Below are positions 25,730-34,044 of a stretch of DNA of 64,000 nt, in pieces (the stretch's first letter is position 1; each line of letters opens with the position of its first letter). Both the position numbers and the translations under genes were made by a program. The DNA lies in NCBI GenBank assembly GCA_046292445.1, contig JBKBQT010000014.1:9869-73868 (forward strand), in the 5' to 3' direction. The notes under the pieces were generated by a model that did no database searches, was not told the DNA's origin, and saw nothing but the letters and a program-made list of their open reading frames with translations. The DNA is from CALIZF01 sp046292445. GTDB taxonomy: Bacteria > Pseudomonadota > Alphaproteobacteria > Rhodobacterales > Rhodobacteraceae.

Positions 25730-26070
25730 CGCTGACCGAGACCTGGATGCCGACGCAGGCCGAATTCGACGCCTTCGCGCGCCTGTCGGGCGATGCCAAC
25801 CCGATCCACACCGATCCGGCCTTTGCCGCCGCGTCCCGCTTTGGCCGCACGGTCAGCCACGGGATGCTGATCTGGACGCGCCTTGCCGCGCTGCTGGCGC
25901 GGGCCGCGCCGGGGGCGCGGATCGTCGCGCATGATTTGCGCTTTCCCGCGCCGACCCATGCGGGCGATGCCGTCACGCTGACGGTGGCCGTAGCCGCGCC
26001 AGGCCTCTGGACGGTCTGCGCCCGCGTCGGGGAAACCGTTGTCACCGACGGCATGGTGCAGACCGCGTGA
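25726..26070 (+). CDS. MaoC-like hotdog-fold dehydratase
   Basis: The 114-residue protein has the hydratase-2 motif FARLSGDANPIHTDPAFAAASRFGRTVSHGML, in which Asp and His form the catalytic pair used for hydration of enoyl-CoA. GTG start overlaps the ligase stop. Length matches single-hotdog MaoC proteins. It likely performs (R)-specific enoyl-CoA hydration or acts with the second hotdog protein. Confidence 0.82.
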   Translation: MTLTETWMPTQAEFDAFARLSGDANPIHTDPAFAAASRFGRTVSHGMLIWTRLAALLARAAPGARIVAHDLRFPAPTHAGDAVTLTVAVAAPGLWTVCARVGETVVTDGMVQTA

Positions 26071-26432
26071 TCCTTCTCGGGCAGAGTGCGACGGTTACCC
26101 GCCGCTTCGACGCGGCCGATCTGGCGGCCTTTCGCGCCCTCGGCGGGGCGGAAGCGGTGCGGGTGCCCGAGCCGCTGATCGGCGCGCTGTTTTCCTATCT
26201 GATGGGCATGCACCTGCCGGGTCCGGGCACCAATTACCTCAAGCAGAGCACGCGGTTCCTCGCCCCCGCCCCGCTCGGCACGCCCTTGACCGCGACCGTC
26301 ACCGTCACGCGCCTGCGCACCGACAAGCGCCTGGTCGATCTGGAGACGACCTGCCGCCTGCCCGACGGCAGGCTGATCGCCGCCGGCCGCGCGCTGGTCG
26401 CGGCCGGGGACGTGGCGAGCGGGTGGGATTAG
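26067..26432 (+). CDS. second MaoC-like hotdog-fold protein
   Basis: The 121-residue protein starts at a GTG overlapping the previous stop by four bases. It has hotdog features (ALFSYLMGMHLPGPGTNYLKQSTRFLAPAPLGTPLTATVTV) resembling the C-terminal MaoC-like domain of phosphate-acetyltransferase fusions and (R)-hydratases. It lacks the clear D-x-x-P-x-H catalytic motif of its neighbour. It may be the non-catalytic half of a heterodimer. Its stop overlaps the stop of the convergent thioredoxin gene. Confidence 0.7.
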   Translation: MILLGQSATVTRRFDAADLAAFRALGGAEAVRVPEPLIGALFSYLMGMHLPGPGTNYLKQSTRFLAPAPLGTPLTATVTVTRLRTDKRLVDLETTCRLPDGRLIAAGRALVAAGDVASGWD

Positions 26433-26836
26433 CTCGCGGCCAGCGCGGCGTCGAGCAGCGCCTTGATCTCGGCCCGGCCGGTCTGGGCGACGACACGGGC
26501 GATCTCGCGCTCGCCTTTGAGCACGACCAGCGTCGAGCGGCGCGGGATGTTCCGCTCGGCCACCAGCGCGCTGGATTTCCACTGGTCCCAGTCCACGTCG
26601 ATGAAGCGGATGCGCGCGGCATAATCGGGGTTTTCCGCCTTGAGCGCAGCCAGAACCCGGCCCTGCGCCGCGCAGGTGCTGCACCATGACGCGGTGAAGT
26701 CGAGCAGGATCGTCTCGTTCGCCGCCATCGCAGCCTCGAGCATCTCGGGCGAATAGGGCGCGCCGACAGCCCGTGCGCGCAGCGGCACGGCCAGGGTGAC
26801 AGCGGCGGTCATGGCGAGAAAGTCGCGGCGTTTCAT
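26429..26836 (-). CDS. Tat-exported thioredoxin-like protein
   Basis: The 135-residue protein begins MKRRDFLAMTAAVTLAVPLRARA, a twin-arginine-like signal (RRDFL). A short thioredoxin domain follows with active site WCSTC (DFTASWCSTCAAQGRVL) and cis-proline-region PRRSTLVVLKG. It resembles the C-terminal domain of DsbD. The ATG at 26836 has an AGGGAA site. The ccdA gene lies immediately upstream in the same direction, so the two together probably deliver reducing power to periplasmic disulphides, as in cytochrome c maturation. Confidence 0.85.
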   Translation of the reverse strand: MKRRDFLAMTAAVTLAVPLRARAVGAPYSPEMLEAAMAANETILLDFTASWCSTCAAQGRVLAALKAENPDYAARIRFIDVDWDQWKSSALVAERNIPRRSTLVVLKGEREIARVVAQTGRAEIKALLDAALAAS

Positions 26837-26855
26837 GGCGGTATTCCCTTTTGCT

Positions 26856-27566
26856 TCAGATGGAGACGGAAAGATCGACAAGCCAGTCGGGCAGCAGGTT
26901 CAGCGCCCAGGCCTCGATGACGTGGTGCCCGCCAGTCAGGATCAGCAGCCCGACGGCGGCAAAGGCGATGCCCATGGCAGGGCGCGCGCGCGTGGCCAGG
27001 CGCTGCATCGCGCCGCGGTTGCGGGCGATCCAGGCGCGCGCGCCGTATCCAATGGCGAGGATCAGCGTCGCCACCCCGGCGGCAAAGGCGACCATCACCG
27101 CGCCCGCGGCCCAGAGGCTCCCGCCCTGCGAGGCGAGCGCGATCGCCCCGCCGAGCGTCGGGCCGATGCAGGGCGACCAGACCGCGCCCAGCAGCGCCCC
27201 TGCCGCAACCTGCCCGCCAAGACCGCGCCCGACCGCATCCACCCCCCGGTCGGCCCGCGCCGCCATGCCTCCGGTCGCCAGCGCGAACCCGGCCTGCAGC
27301 CGCGGCACCAGCAGCACGATCCCGAAGGCCAGCATCGCCGCCGCCCCTGCCCGCGCCATCGTGTCCTCCGTCAGGCCGAGCGACCGGCCCGCCGCCGCGA
27401 TGGTCAGCCCGAGCGCGACGAAACTCACCCCCATCCCGCCGGCCAGCGCCACCGGCCCCCAGCGGTTCGCCTGCAAGGCACCGGCCAGCACCAGCGGCAG
27501 GACGGGCAGAACGCAGGGATTGATGAGCGTCAGCAGCCCTGCGAGATAGCCGAAAACCAGATCCAT
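26856..27566 (-). CDS. ccdA: CcdA/DsbD-type thiol-disulphide transmembrane transporter
   Basis: The 236-residue inner-membrane protein has six hydrophobic segments. The two redox cysteines sit in LTLINPCVLPVLPLVLAG (residue about 18) and VWSPCIGPTLGGAIAL (around residue 137), the paired N/S-P-C motifs of CcdA. It passes electrons from cytoplasmic thioredoxin to periplasmic partners; the likely partner is the adjacent Tat thioredoxin, 19 bases downstream. Start at MDLVFGYLAG with AGAGAGG upstream. Confidence 0.9.
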   Translation of the reverse strand: MDLVFGYLAGLLTLINPCVLPVLPLVLAGALQANRWGPVALAGGMGVSFVALGLTIAAAGRSLGLTEDTMARAGAAAMLAFGIVLLVPRLQAGFALATGGMAARADRGVDAVGRGLGGQVAAGALLGAVWSPCIGPTLGGAIALASQGGSLWAAGAVMVAFAAGVATLILAIGYGARAWIARNRGAMQRLATRARPAMGIAFAAVGLLILTGGHHVIEAWALNLLPDWLVDLSVSI

Positions 27567-27626
27567 GCGCGCCTCTCTGCTTTGAGGTCTTACGCGCGGC
27601 ACGATGGATCGGTTACGACGGCCCGA

Positions 27627-28508
27627 TCAACTAACCGTGCGCCGGCGCGACTGCTGCACGGCAAGGATGCCGGCCGCAACCACCGCCACCCCGAGCACGT
27701 CCCAAAGGCCCAGCCGCTCGCCCAGCAGCACCGCCGCAATGGCGACGCCGAAGGCGGGGTTGAGAAAGTGGAACGCCGCCGCCCGCGTGGCGCCGATCCG
27801 CGCGACGAGGGCGAACCAGACCCAGGTCGCCGCGAGGCCGGGGACAAGCGTGGTATAGGCAAAGGCGAGCATCAGCCGCGCCGACCAGTCGCCGGGCGGC
27901 GGCGGCGCCGGCTCGATCGCCAGCGCCACGGGCCAGAGCACGGCCGATCCCACGAGCATCTGCAGCCCGACGACCATCAGCAGGTTCCCGCCCCCCGAGG
28001 CGCCGCGCACCGCCAGCGTCGCCACCGTCAGCGCCACCACGCCGAGCGCGCAAAGCGCGAGCCCGAACGGATCGACCCCGCCCGACACCCGCGCGCCCAT
28101 GATGATCGCAACGCCCGCCAGCCCTGCAACCAGCCCGCCGATGCCGAGCGCCGGCAAGCGCTCGCCATACCCGAGCCAGAGCGCCGCCGCCACGAGGAGC
28201 GGCATGCCCGAGGCGACGATGGCCGCGACCGAAGCCGGGATCGACTGCATCGCCACGAAGTTGAGGCCGAGATAGGCCGCGTTCTGCATCACGCCGAAAA
28301 CGATCACCGCGGTCCACTGCGCCCGGCTCAGCCGCGCGGACTGCCCCATGGCCGCCGCGATCCCGACGCCGATCAGCCCCGACACGAGGAACCGCAGCGC
28401 CAGCGCCGTCAGCGGCGGCGCCTCGGTGACGATCATGCGGGCCGAGGTGAAGGCCGACGACCACATCAGGGCAAAGGCCAGCCCCATCGCCAGCGCGCGC
28501 AGATCCAT
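27627..28508 (-). CDS. EamA-family (DMT) transporter
   Basis: The 293-residue protein has ten predicted membrane segments in two EamA repeats, beginning LAMGLAFALMWSSAFTSARMIV. LRFLVSGLIGVGIA follows in repeat one and FALVARIGATRAAAFHFLNPAFGVAIAAVLLGE in repeat two. Such permeases export amino acids or small metabolites; no substrate clue is seen. The next gene on the strand, ccdA, begins 60 bases downstream. Confidence 0.9.
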   Translation of the reverse strand: MDLRALAMGLAFALMWSSAFTSARMIVTEAPPLTALALRFLVSGLIGVGIAAAMGQSARLSRAQWTAVIVFGVMQNAAYLGLNFVAMQSIPASVAAIVASGMPLLVAAALWLGYGERLPALGIGGLVAGLAGVAIIMGARVSGGVDPFGLALCALGVVALTVATLAVRGASGGGNLLMVVGLQMLVGSAVLWPVALAIEPAPPPPGDWSARLMLAFAYTTLVPGLAATWVWFALVARIGATRAAAFHFLNPAFGVAIAAVLLGERLGLWDVLGVAVVAAGILAVQQSRRRTVS

Positions 28509-28683
28509 GAACCCTCCGCCCGTCCGCCCCGCGCCCCGGCGCAGGCCGCGGAACGGTCACCTGCGCCGCCGCCGGGCCGTTCGGGCGACGCGCGGCGCGT
28601 CCCCCGAGCGGCCGGTCCTTGCCCCGGACGGCGCCATGCCGCAGGCGATCATCCCGGGCTGACTTCCCGTCGGAACGCCGGGA

Positions 28684-28705
28684 GCGGCCCTTTCGGCAGG
28701 GCCGC
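28684..28705 (-). terminator. hairpin downstream of the HU gene
   Basis: GCGGCCC (28684-28690) and GGGCCGC (28699-28705) form a perfect 7-base stem with an 8-base loop, 9 bases past the HU stop codon. No T-run follows on the minus strand, so termination would be weak or Rho-assisted. Confidence 0.45.
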
Positions 28706-28713
28706 CTGCGCCG

Positions 28714-29004
28714 TCAGCCGTTGACGCTGTCCTTGAGCGCCTTGGCGATGGCGAACCGGACCTGCTTGTCGGCCGGTTTGGTCAGCGTCTCGCCCGTCGC
28801 AGGGTTGCGCACGGTGCGCTCCGGCCGCTCGCGGCAGACGACCTTGCCGATGCCCGGCAGCGCCACAGTGCCGCCGGCGACGACGGTGCGCGTCACCACG
28901 CCCGCGATGGCGTCGAGCGCGGCGGCAGCCGTCTTGCGGTCGGTGCCCATGGCCTCTGCCACTTCGGCGACGAGCTGTGTCTTGGTCATCGGCTTGGTTG
29001 TCAT
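28714..29004 (-). CDS. HU-family DNA-binding protein
   Basis: The 96-residue nucleoid protein has the HU fold: MTKTQLVAEVAEAMGTDRKTAAAALDAI, GGTVALPGIGKVVCRERPERTVRNPATGE (the DNA-bending arm with RNPATGE), and a basic C-terminus. The proline-tipped R-N-P motif that inserts into DNA is intact. Start at MTTKPMTK follows CAGGAG. Whether it is HU or an IHF-like paralogue is uncertain; IHF subunits have a different arm sequence. Confidence 0.92.
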   Translation of the reverse strand: MTTKPMTKTQLVAEVAEAMGTDRKTAAAALDAIAGVVTRTVVAGGTVALPGIGKVVCRERPERTVRNPATGETLTKPADKQVRFAIAKALKDSVNG

Positions 29005-29072
29005 GTCCCCACTCCTGTGCATCCCCGTCTGGCGCGGGGCCGGCCTCATGCCCGATGCGGGCGCGTCCCGCC

Positions 29073-29101
29073 GCTAAAAAGGGAATCGCGGGCCAAATCA
29101 A
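29073..29101 (-). promoter_or_regulatory. possible HU promoter
   Basis: TTGATT (29096-29101 on the minus strand) precedes a T-rich TTTAGC-like -10 at 17 bases. This is the only AT-rich stretch in the intergenic region between amn and the HU gene. Agreement at -10 is poor. Confidence 0.3.
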
Positions 29102-29146
29102 GCCCGGAAAGGCAGGACCGGACCGGATCGGCGGGGGATTGTGCGC

Positions 29147-30625
29147 TCAGAGGAACGCCGTTTCGTCGAACGAGCGCAGCTTGCGGCTGTGGATGCGTTC
29201 CAGCGGCATCTCGCGCAGCCGTTCCATGGCGCGGATGCCGATCTCGAGATGCCGGCCGACCTGGGTCCGATAGAACTCCGACGCCATGCCGGGCAGCTTC
29301 AACTCGCCATGCAGCGGCTTGTCGCTGACGCACAGGAGCGTGCCGTAGGGCACGCGAAAGCGGAACCCGTTCGCCGCGATCGTCGCGCTTTCCATGTCGA
29401 GCGCGATGGCCCGGCTCTGGCTCAGACGCTGGACCGGGCCGGACTGGTCGCGCAATTCCCAGTTGCGGTTGTCGATGGTGGCGACGGTGCCGGTGCGCAT
29501 GATCCGCTTGAGCTCGAACCCCTCGAGCTGCGTGACCTCGGCCACCGCCTCCTGTAGCGCCACCTGCACCTCGGCCAGCGCCGGGATCGGCACCCAGACC
29601 GGCAGATCGGCGTCGAGGACGTGATCCTCGCGCAGATAGGCATGGGCCAGCACGAAATCCCCCAGGCTCTGGCTGTTGCGAAGGCCCGCGCAGTGCCCGA
29701 CCATCAACCAGGCATGCGGGCGCAGCACCGCGATATGGTCGGTCGCGGTCTTGGCATTCGACGGGCCGACACCGATGTTGACCAGCGTGATCCCGTTCCC
29801 GTCGGCGCGCTTGAGGTGATAGGCCGGCATCTGCGGCATCTTGGTGAGCGCGGCGAGCGGCGCCTCGGGGTCGGTGATGACCTGCTCGCCCGGGGCCACG
29901 AAGGCGTCATAGCCCTGCGCCGGATCGGCCAGCGCGCGGCGGGCGAAGATCTCGAACTCGTCCACGTAGAACTGGTAGTTGGTGAACAGGACGTGGTTCT
30001 GGAAATGCGCGGTATCGGTCGCGGTATAATGCACGAGCCGGGCCAGCGAATAATCCACCCGTTGCGCCGTGAACGGCGCCAGCGGGCGCGAGCCGTCGGC
30101 ATTCACCGTCCGCGCGCCGTTCACGATGTCGTCGTTGGTTGTCGCAAGGTCGGGCACGTCGAACACGTCGCGCAGCGAGAAATCCAGCACCCCCTCCTGC
30201 GGCACCGTCACGCCCTGCGCCTGCGCGACGGCGAAATGCACCGGGATGGGCGTGTCGGACGGGCCGATCTGCACCGGCTCGCCATGGCTGCGCAGCAAAA
30301 GCTCGATCTGCTGGCGCAGGTAGTTGCGGAACAGGTCGGGCCGCGTGATCGTGGTGGCATAGACGCCCGGCTCGGACACATGGCCAAAGCTCAGGCGGCT
30401 GTCCACGCGGCCGAAGCGGGCGACCGTCAGGCGGATCTCGGGATAGTAGGCGCGGATCCGCGCCGGGGGGCGCCCTTCGGTCACCGCGCGGGTAAAGGCC
30501 CGCACGAGGTAATCGGTCGCCTGGACATAGAGCGCCTCGAGCCGGGCGACCGCAGCGGCGGCATCCATGAACAGCTCCGGCGCCGGGGCATCGGGGGTCA
30601 GGATGGCGGGGTCTGGGCGGTTCAT
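29147..30625 (-). CDS. amn: AMP nucleosidase
   Basis: The 492-residue cytoplasmic enzyme hydrolyses AMP to adenine and ribose 5-phosphate. The N-terminal Amn-specific domain (about 1-170) is followed by a nucleoside-phosphorylase-like domain with LVNIGVGPSNAKTATDHIAVLRPHAWLMVGHCAGLRNSQ. The sequence then continues with DYVLAH-type and MESATIAANGFRFRVPYGTLLCVSDKP motifs, the latter carrying the ribose-contact M-E. Length matches the family (about 485). Its end is 143 bases from the HU gene. Confidence 0.95.
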   Translation of the reverse strand: MNRPDPAILTPDAPAPELFMDAAAAVARLEALYVQATDYLVRAFTRAVTEGRPPARIRAYYPEIRLTVARFGRVDSRLSFGHVSEPGVYATTITRPDLFRNYLRQQIELLLRSHGEPVQIGPSDTPIPVHFAVAQAQGVTVPQEGVLDFSLRDVFDVPDLATTNDDIVNGARTVNADGSRPLAPFTAQRVDYSLARLVHYTATDTAHFQNHVLFTNYQFYVDEFEIFARRALADPAQGYDAFVAPGEQVITDPEAPLAALTKMPQMPAYHLKRADGNGITLVNIGVGPSNAKTATDHIAVLRPHAWLMVGHCAGLRNSQSLGDFVLAHAYLREDHVLDADLPVWVPIPALAEVQVALQEAVAEVTQLEGFELKRIMRTGTVATIDNRNWELRDQSGPVQRLSQSRAIALDMESATIAANGFRFRVPYGTLLCVSDKPLHGELKLPGMASEFYRTQVGRHLEIGIRAMERLREMPLERIHSRKLRSFDETAFL

Positions 30626-30710
30626 CGCGGGCTCCTTCCTGCGGATCGGCCGCGGGGTGGCGGGAAGCTGTCATTCCGACCGGACCGGCGCAAGTGAATT
30701 TCTGGCAACA

Positions 30711-31334
30711 TCAGGCCTTGCGGAACCGCACGAGATGCGCGCGATCGGCGGCATGCGCCCCGGCGGCCTGCCCGGCATAGACCGGCACCGCACGCGCCTC
30801 GAAATCCGAAACCTCCCGCCCGAGCGCGGCGAAGCCGGCCGGAAAGCCGCAGCTGTCCCAGACCCTTTCATGCACCGACAGGCAGAAGAGCGCCCCCGGC
30901 GCGGCCAGACGCATGAGGACCGGGATCGCCGCCGGCCCGACATGGCCGGCCGTGAAGGTGCCCGAACTGACGATCCCCGCATACTGCCCGTCCGCCAGCG
31001 GCAGCGGGCGCGTCACGTCGCCCTCGACGAGGATGCGGTAGACGCCCTTCGCCGCCGCCTGCGCCAGCATCTCGGGCGACAGGTCCACCCCGTCCACCGG
31101 CCCGACCCCCTGCCGCGCCAGCGCCTCGGCCAGAAGCCCGGTGCCCGCACCGACGTCGAGCACCGGCCCGCCGCCGCCGGCCGCCGCATAGGCCGCCGCC
31201 ACCGCCGCGGGCAGCGCATAGCCATGCGCTGCCGCAAAGCCGCCGTCATAGCGCGCGGCCCAGTCGGCGTAATAGGCGCGCACGGCGGCCGGACCGTCGA
31301 GCGCATAGGCGCCTTTGAGGTCATCATCGCTCAT
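30711..31334 (-). CDS. class I SAM-dependent methyltransferase
   Basis: The 207-residue protein shows motif I VLDVGAGTGLLAEALARQG, acidic VDLSPEML (motif post I) and VEGDVTRPLPLADGQYAGIVSSGTF (motifs II-III). The AYALDGPAAVRAYYADWAARYD N-terminus resembles uncharacterised methyltransferases of the Rhodobacterales. Its start at 31334 is fixed by MSDDDLKGAYAL; a longer open frame upstream is not supported. Substrate unknown. Divergent from the SDR gene across 83 bases. Confidence 0.85.
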   Translation of the reverse strand: MSDDDLKGAYALDGPAAVRAYYADWAARYDGGFAAAHGYALPAAVAAAYAAAGGGGPVLDVGAGTGLLAEALARQGVGPVDGVDLSPEMLAQAAAKGVYRILVEGDVTRPLPLADGQYAGIVSSGTFTAGHVGPAAIPVLMRLAAPGALFCLSVHERVWDSCGFPAGFAALGREVSDFEARAVPVYAGQAAGAHAADRAHLVRFRKA

Positions 31335-31417
31335 GGATCGAGCCTGCCCGAGGCGGGCGGCCGACGCAAGCGCGGCCGCCCTTGCGCCGGCGCGCGCGCC
31401 GCGCCACCTATGGCGGC

Positions 31418-32269
31418 ATGACCGGCACGCTTTTGTCCCTCGGCCACGGCTATACCGCGCAGGCGCTGGCCGCGCTGCTGATGCCGGCCGGCTGGCGGGT
31501 GATCGGCACCACGCGCGATGCGGCCCGTGCGGCGGTGTTCCGCGCAGCGGGGGTTGAGCCGCTTGTGCTGCCGGCCGACCTTGCGCCGGCGCTTGCCCGG
31601 GCGAGCCACATCCTCGCCTCGGCCGCGCCGGGACCGGCGGGCGATCCGTTCCTGGCCGCGCACGGCGCTGCAATCGCGGCGGCGCGGCCCCGCTGGGTGG
31701 GCTACCTCTCGACGACCGGGGTCTATGGCGACCATGGCGGCGGCTGGATCGACGAGCGCGCGCCGCTGGCCCCCGGCACCGACCGCGGCCGCGCCCGGGT
31801 GGCGGCCGAGGCGCAATGGCAGGCGACGGGCCTGCCGCTCCACATCTTCCGCCTCGCCGGCATCTACGGCCCCGGCCGCGGCCCGTTCGAGAAGGTCCGC
31901 GACGGCACTGCCCGGCGGATCGTCAAGCCGGGGCAGGTGTTCAGCCGCATCCATGTCGATGACATCGCCCGGGCGCTCGCGGCCTCGATGGCCGCGCCCA
32001 TGCCGGGCAGCATCTGGAACCTTTGCGACGACGAGCCCGCCCCGCCCGAGGATGTGCTCGCCCATGCCGCCCGGCTGCTCGGCCTGCCGCCGCCGCCAGC
32101 GGTTCCCTATGCCGAGGCCGAGCCGACGATGACCCCGATGGCGCGGAGCTTCTACGCCGAATCGAAACGGGTGCGGAACGACCGGATCAAGCGCGACCTC
32201 GGGCTGCGGCTGCTCTACCCGACCTACCGCGAGGGGCTGGCGGCGGTGCTCGCGGCCGAGACGGGCTGA
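31418..32269 (+). CDS. SDR-type NAD(P)-binding (YeeZ-like) protein
   Basis: The 283-residue protein begins TLLSLGHGYTAQALAALL, a modified Rossmann G-x-G-x-x-A loop typical of atypical SDRs of the YeeZ group. STTGVYGDHGGGWIDE is the epimerase-like block. The usual YxxxK is replaced by a segment with RVAAEAQW, so a classical catalytic Tyr-Lys pair is not evident. FSRIHVDDIARALAAS is typical of NAD-dependent epimerases. Enzymatic activity is uncertain. It ends 8 bases before the convergent permease gene. Confidence 0.8.
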   Translation: MTGTLLSLGHGYTAQALAALLMPAGWRVIGTTRDAARAAVFRAAGVEPLVLPADLAPALARASHILASAAPGPAGDPFLAAHGAAIAAARPRWVGYLSTTGVYGDHGGGWIDERAPLAPGTDRGRARVAAEAQWQATGLPLHIFRLAGIYGPGRGPFEKVRDGTARRIVKPGQVFSRIHVDDIARALAASMAAPMPGSIWNLCDDEPAPPEDVLAHAARLLGLPPPPAVPYAEAEPTMTPMARSFYAESKRVRNDRIKRDLGLRLLYPTYREGLAAVLAAETG

Positions 32270-32277
32270 GCGCGGCG

Positions 32278-33120
32278 TCAGCGCATCCCCGCCTTCACGA
32301 AGCTGTCGATCACCTGCCGTTGCAGCACCACATAGATCGCCAGCACCGGCAGGCAGGCGATGGTGGACAGCGCCATGAGCGGGCCCCAGAGGTTGCCCTC
32401 CTCGGTCAGGAACATCTGGATGCCGATCTGGATCACCGTCGTCTCCGCGCTGCGGGTGAGCAGGAGCGGCCAGAAATATTCGTTCCACCCCGAGATGAAC
32501 AGAAGGATCGCCAGCGCCGCCAGCGGCGCGCGCAGGTTGGGCACGATCACCCGCCACAGGATGCGCCAGTGCCCGGCACCGTCGAGCCGCGCGGCCTCGA
32601 CCACCTCGGTCGGGAACGACCGCATCCCCTGCACCAGCAGCATCACGGCAAAGGCCGAGGCGACGTTGGGCAGGATCATCGCCGTCACCGTATCGATCAG
32701 CCCCATCCGCGCGATCAGAACATAGTTCGGGATCATCACCACCTGGAACGGCACCAGCCAGGTCAGCGCGACCAGCGCATAGACCGCGCGGTCGAAGGGA
32801 AAGCGCCAGCGGGCGAAGGCATAGGCAGCGAGGATCGCGGTCAGGAGCGAGGCGGCCGTCGATCCGGCGGCGAAAAGGGCGGTGTTCCAGAGCATCCGGC
32901 CGACCGGCACCGAGGCCATGGCAAAGGCGTAATTGTCCAGCGTCGCCCCGACCGGCCAGGGGATGGTGCTGTAGATCCTGTTCTCCGGTCGCAGCGAGGT
33001 CACGATCATCCACCAGAGCGGAAAGACCGACACGGCGGCGAGCGGGATCATCACCGCATGCGCGACGATGCCGGACCGCCCGCGCCTGCGCCGCGGCGCC
33101 GCAGCGGCGTCAATCGTCAT
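32278..33120 (-). CDS. carbohydrate-type ABC permease (cassette A, second subunit)
   Basis: The 280-residue inner-membrane permease of the MalG/UgpE type has six membrane segments. The coupling motif is EAARLDGAGHWRILWRVIVP, and the WLVPFQVVMIPNYVL segment is shared almost exactly with the permease at 38245. Its start overlaps the stop of the first permease by 11 bases, the same overlap found in cassette B. It is the last gene of the phosphodiesterase-binding protein-permease-permease operon. Confidence 0.92.
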   Translation of the reverse strand: MTIDAAAAPRRRRGRSGIVAHAVMIPLAAVSVFPLWWMIVTSLRPENRIYSTIPWPVGATLDNYAFAMASVPVGRMLWNTALFAAGSTAASLLTAILAAYAFARWRFPFDRAVYALVALTWLVPFQVVMIPNYVLIARMGLIDTVTAMILPNVASAFAVMLLVQGMRSFPTEVVEAARLDGAGHWRILWRVIVPNLRAPLAALAILLFISGWNEYFWPLLLTRSAETTVIQIGIQMFLTEEGNLWGPLMALSTIACLPVLAIYVVLQRQVIDSFVKAGMR

Positions 33121-34042
33121 GGAACGTCACCCGGTTCATCACCCAGATCAGCGCGACCGCCACCGCACCGAAGCCGGCGAACAGGATCATCCCCGCCGCC
33201 GCGGCCCAGCCGGCGGCAAGGCTGCCAAAGCCGAACTGCCAGAGCAGGTAATAGATGTTGGTCGTGCTCCCCAGCGGCCCGCCGCCGGTCAGGACGTGGA
33301 TGTAGGTAAAGCTCCACTGCGCGCCCACGAGGATCGTCAGCAGCACCAGAAGGAAGATCACCGGCGACAGCAGCGGCAGGCGGATGCGCCGCGTGACCTG
33401 CCATTCGCTCGCCCCGTCGAGCCGCGCCGCCTCGATCAGCGCGGGGTTGATGTTGGCAAGGCTCGCCGAGACGATCAGCGTGGCAAAGCCCATCAGCTTC
33501 CATCCCGTGATCCACACGATCGTCCAGAGCGCCGTGGCCGGGTCGGTCAGGAACCGCACCGGCGCGAAGCCGAGCGCGGCGAGGCCCGCGTTGACCAGCC
33601 CGAACTGCGGGTCGAGCAGCCATCGCCAGACGGCCGCCGCCGCCACCGGCGCCACGATCAGCGGCACGAAGATCAGCGCGCGGTAAAGGTTGCGCCAGGG
33701 CCCGCGCAGATCATGCGTCAGGATCGCCGCCGCCACCGGCAGCGCCACGGTGAGCGGCAGCAGGCCCAGAAGGTAGAGGGCGGTGTTGCGCAGCGCCTGC
33801 CCCATTTCCGGCAGGCCGATCAGGCGTTCGTAGTTGAGCGTGCCGACATGCCGGATCGGCACGAAGGGCAGCATGTTCCATTCCTTGAAACTCAGCCAGA
33901 ACGCATAGCCGAGCGGGGCATAGATCCAGACCACGAATGCAAGGACCGCCGGCGCGAGGTAGAGCCACGGCGCCAGCGCAAGCCGCCGCCGGGGGCCGGC
34001 GCCGGCGACGGCGCGGCGGGTTGCGGCGGCTGCCCCGGCCAC
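33110..34042 (-). CDS. carbohydrate-type ABC permease (cassette A, first subunit)
   Basis: The 310-residue MalF/UgpA-type inner-membrane permease has six membrane segments and coupling motif EAARLDGASEWQVTRRIRLP. It starts at a GTG two bases after the binding-protein stop. It is a clear paralogue of the protein at 39053: both carry LSFKEWNMLP or LSFYQWNMLP, then LFGLVNAG or HGLVNAW regions and WITGWKL. Confidence 0.9.
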   Translation of the reverse strand: MAGAAAATRRAVAGAGPRRRLALAPWLYLAPAVLAFVVWIYAPLGYAFWLSFKEWNMLPFVPIRHVGTLNYERLIGLPEMGQALRNTALYLLGLLPLTVALPVAAAILTHDLRGPWRNLYRALIFVPLIVAPVAAAAVWRWLLDPQFGLVNAGLAALGFAPVRFLTDPATALWTIVWITGWKLMGFATLIVSASLANINPALIEAARLDGASEWQVTRRIRLPLLSPVIFLLVLLTILVGAQWSFTYIHVLTGGGPLGSTTNIYYLLWQFGFGSLAAGWAAAAGMILFAGFGAVAVALIWVMNRVTFHDD

Positions 34043-34044
34043 GG

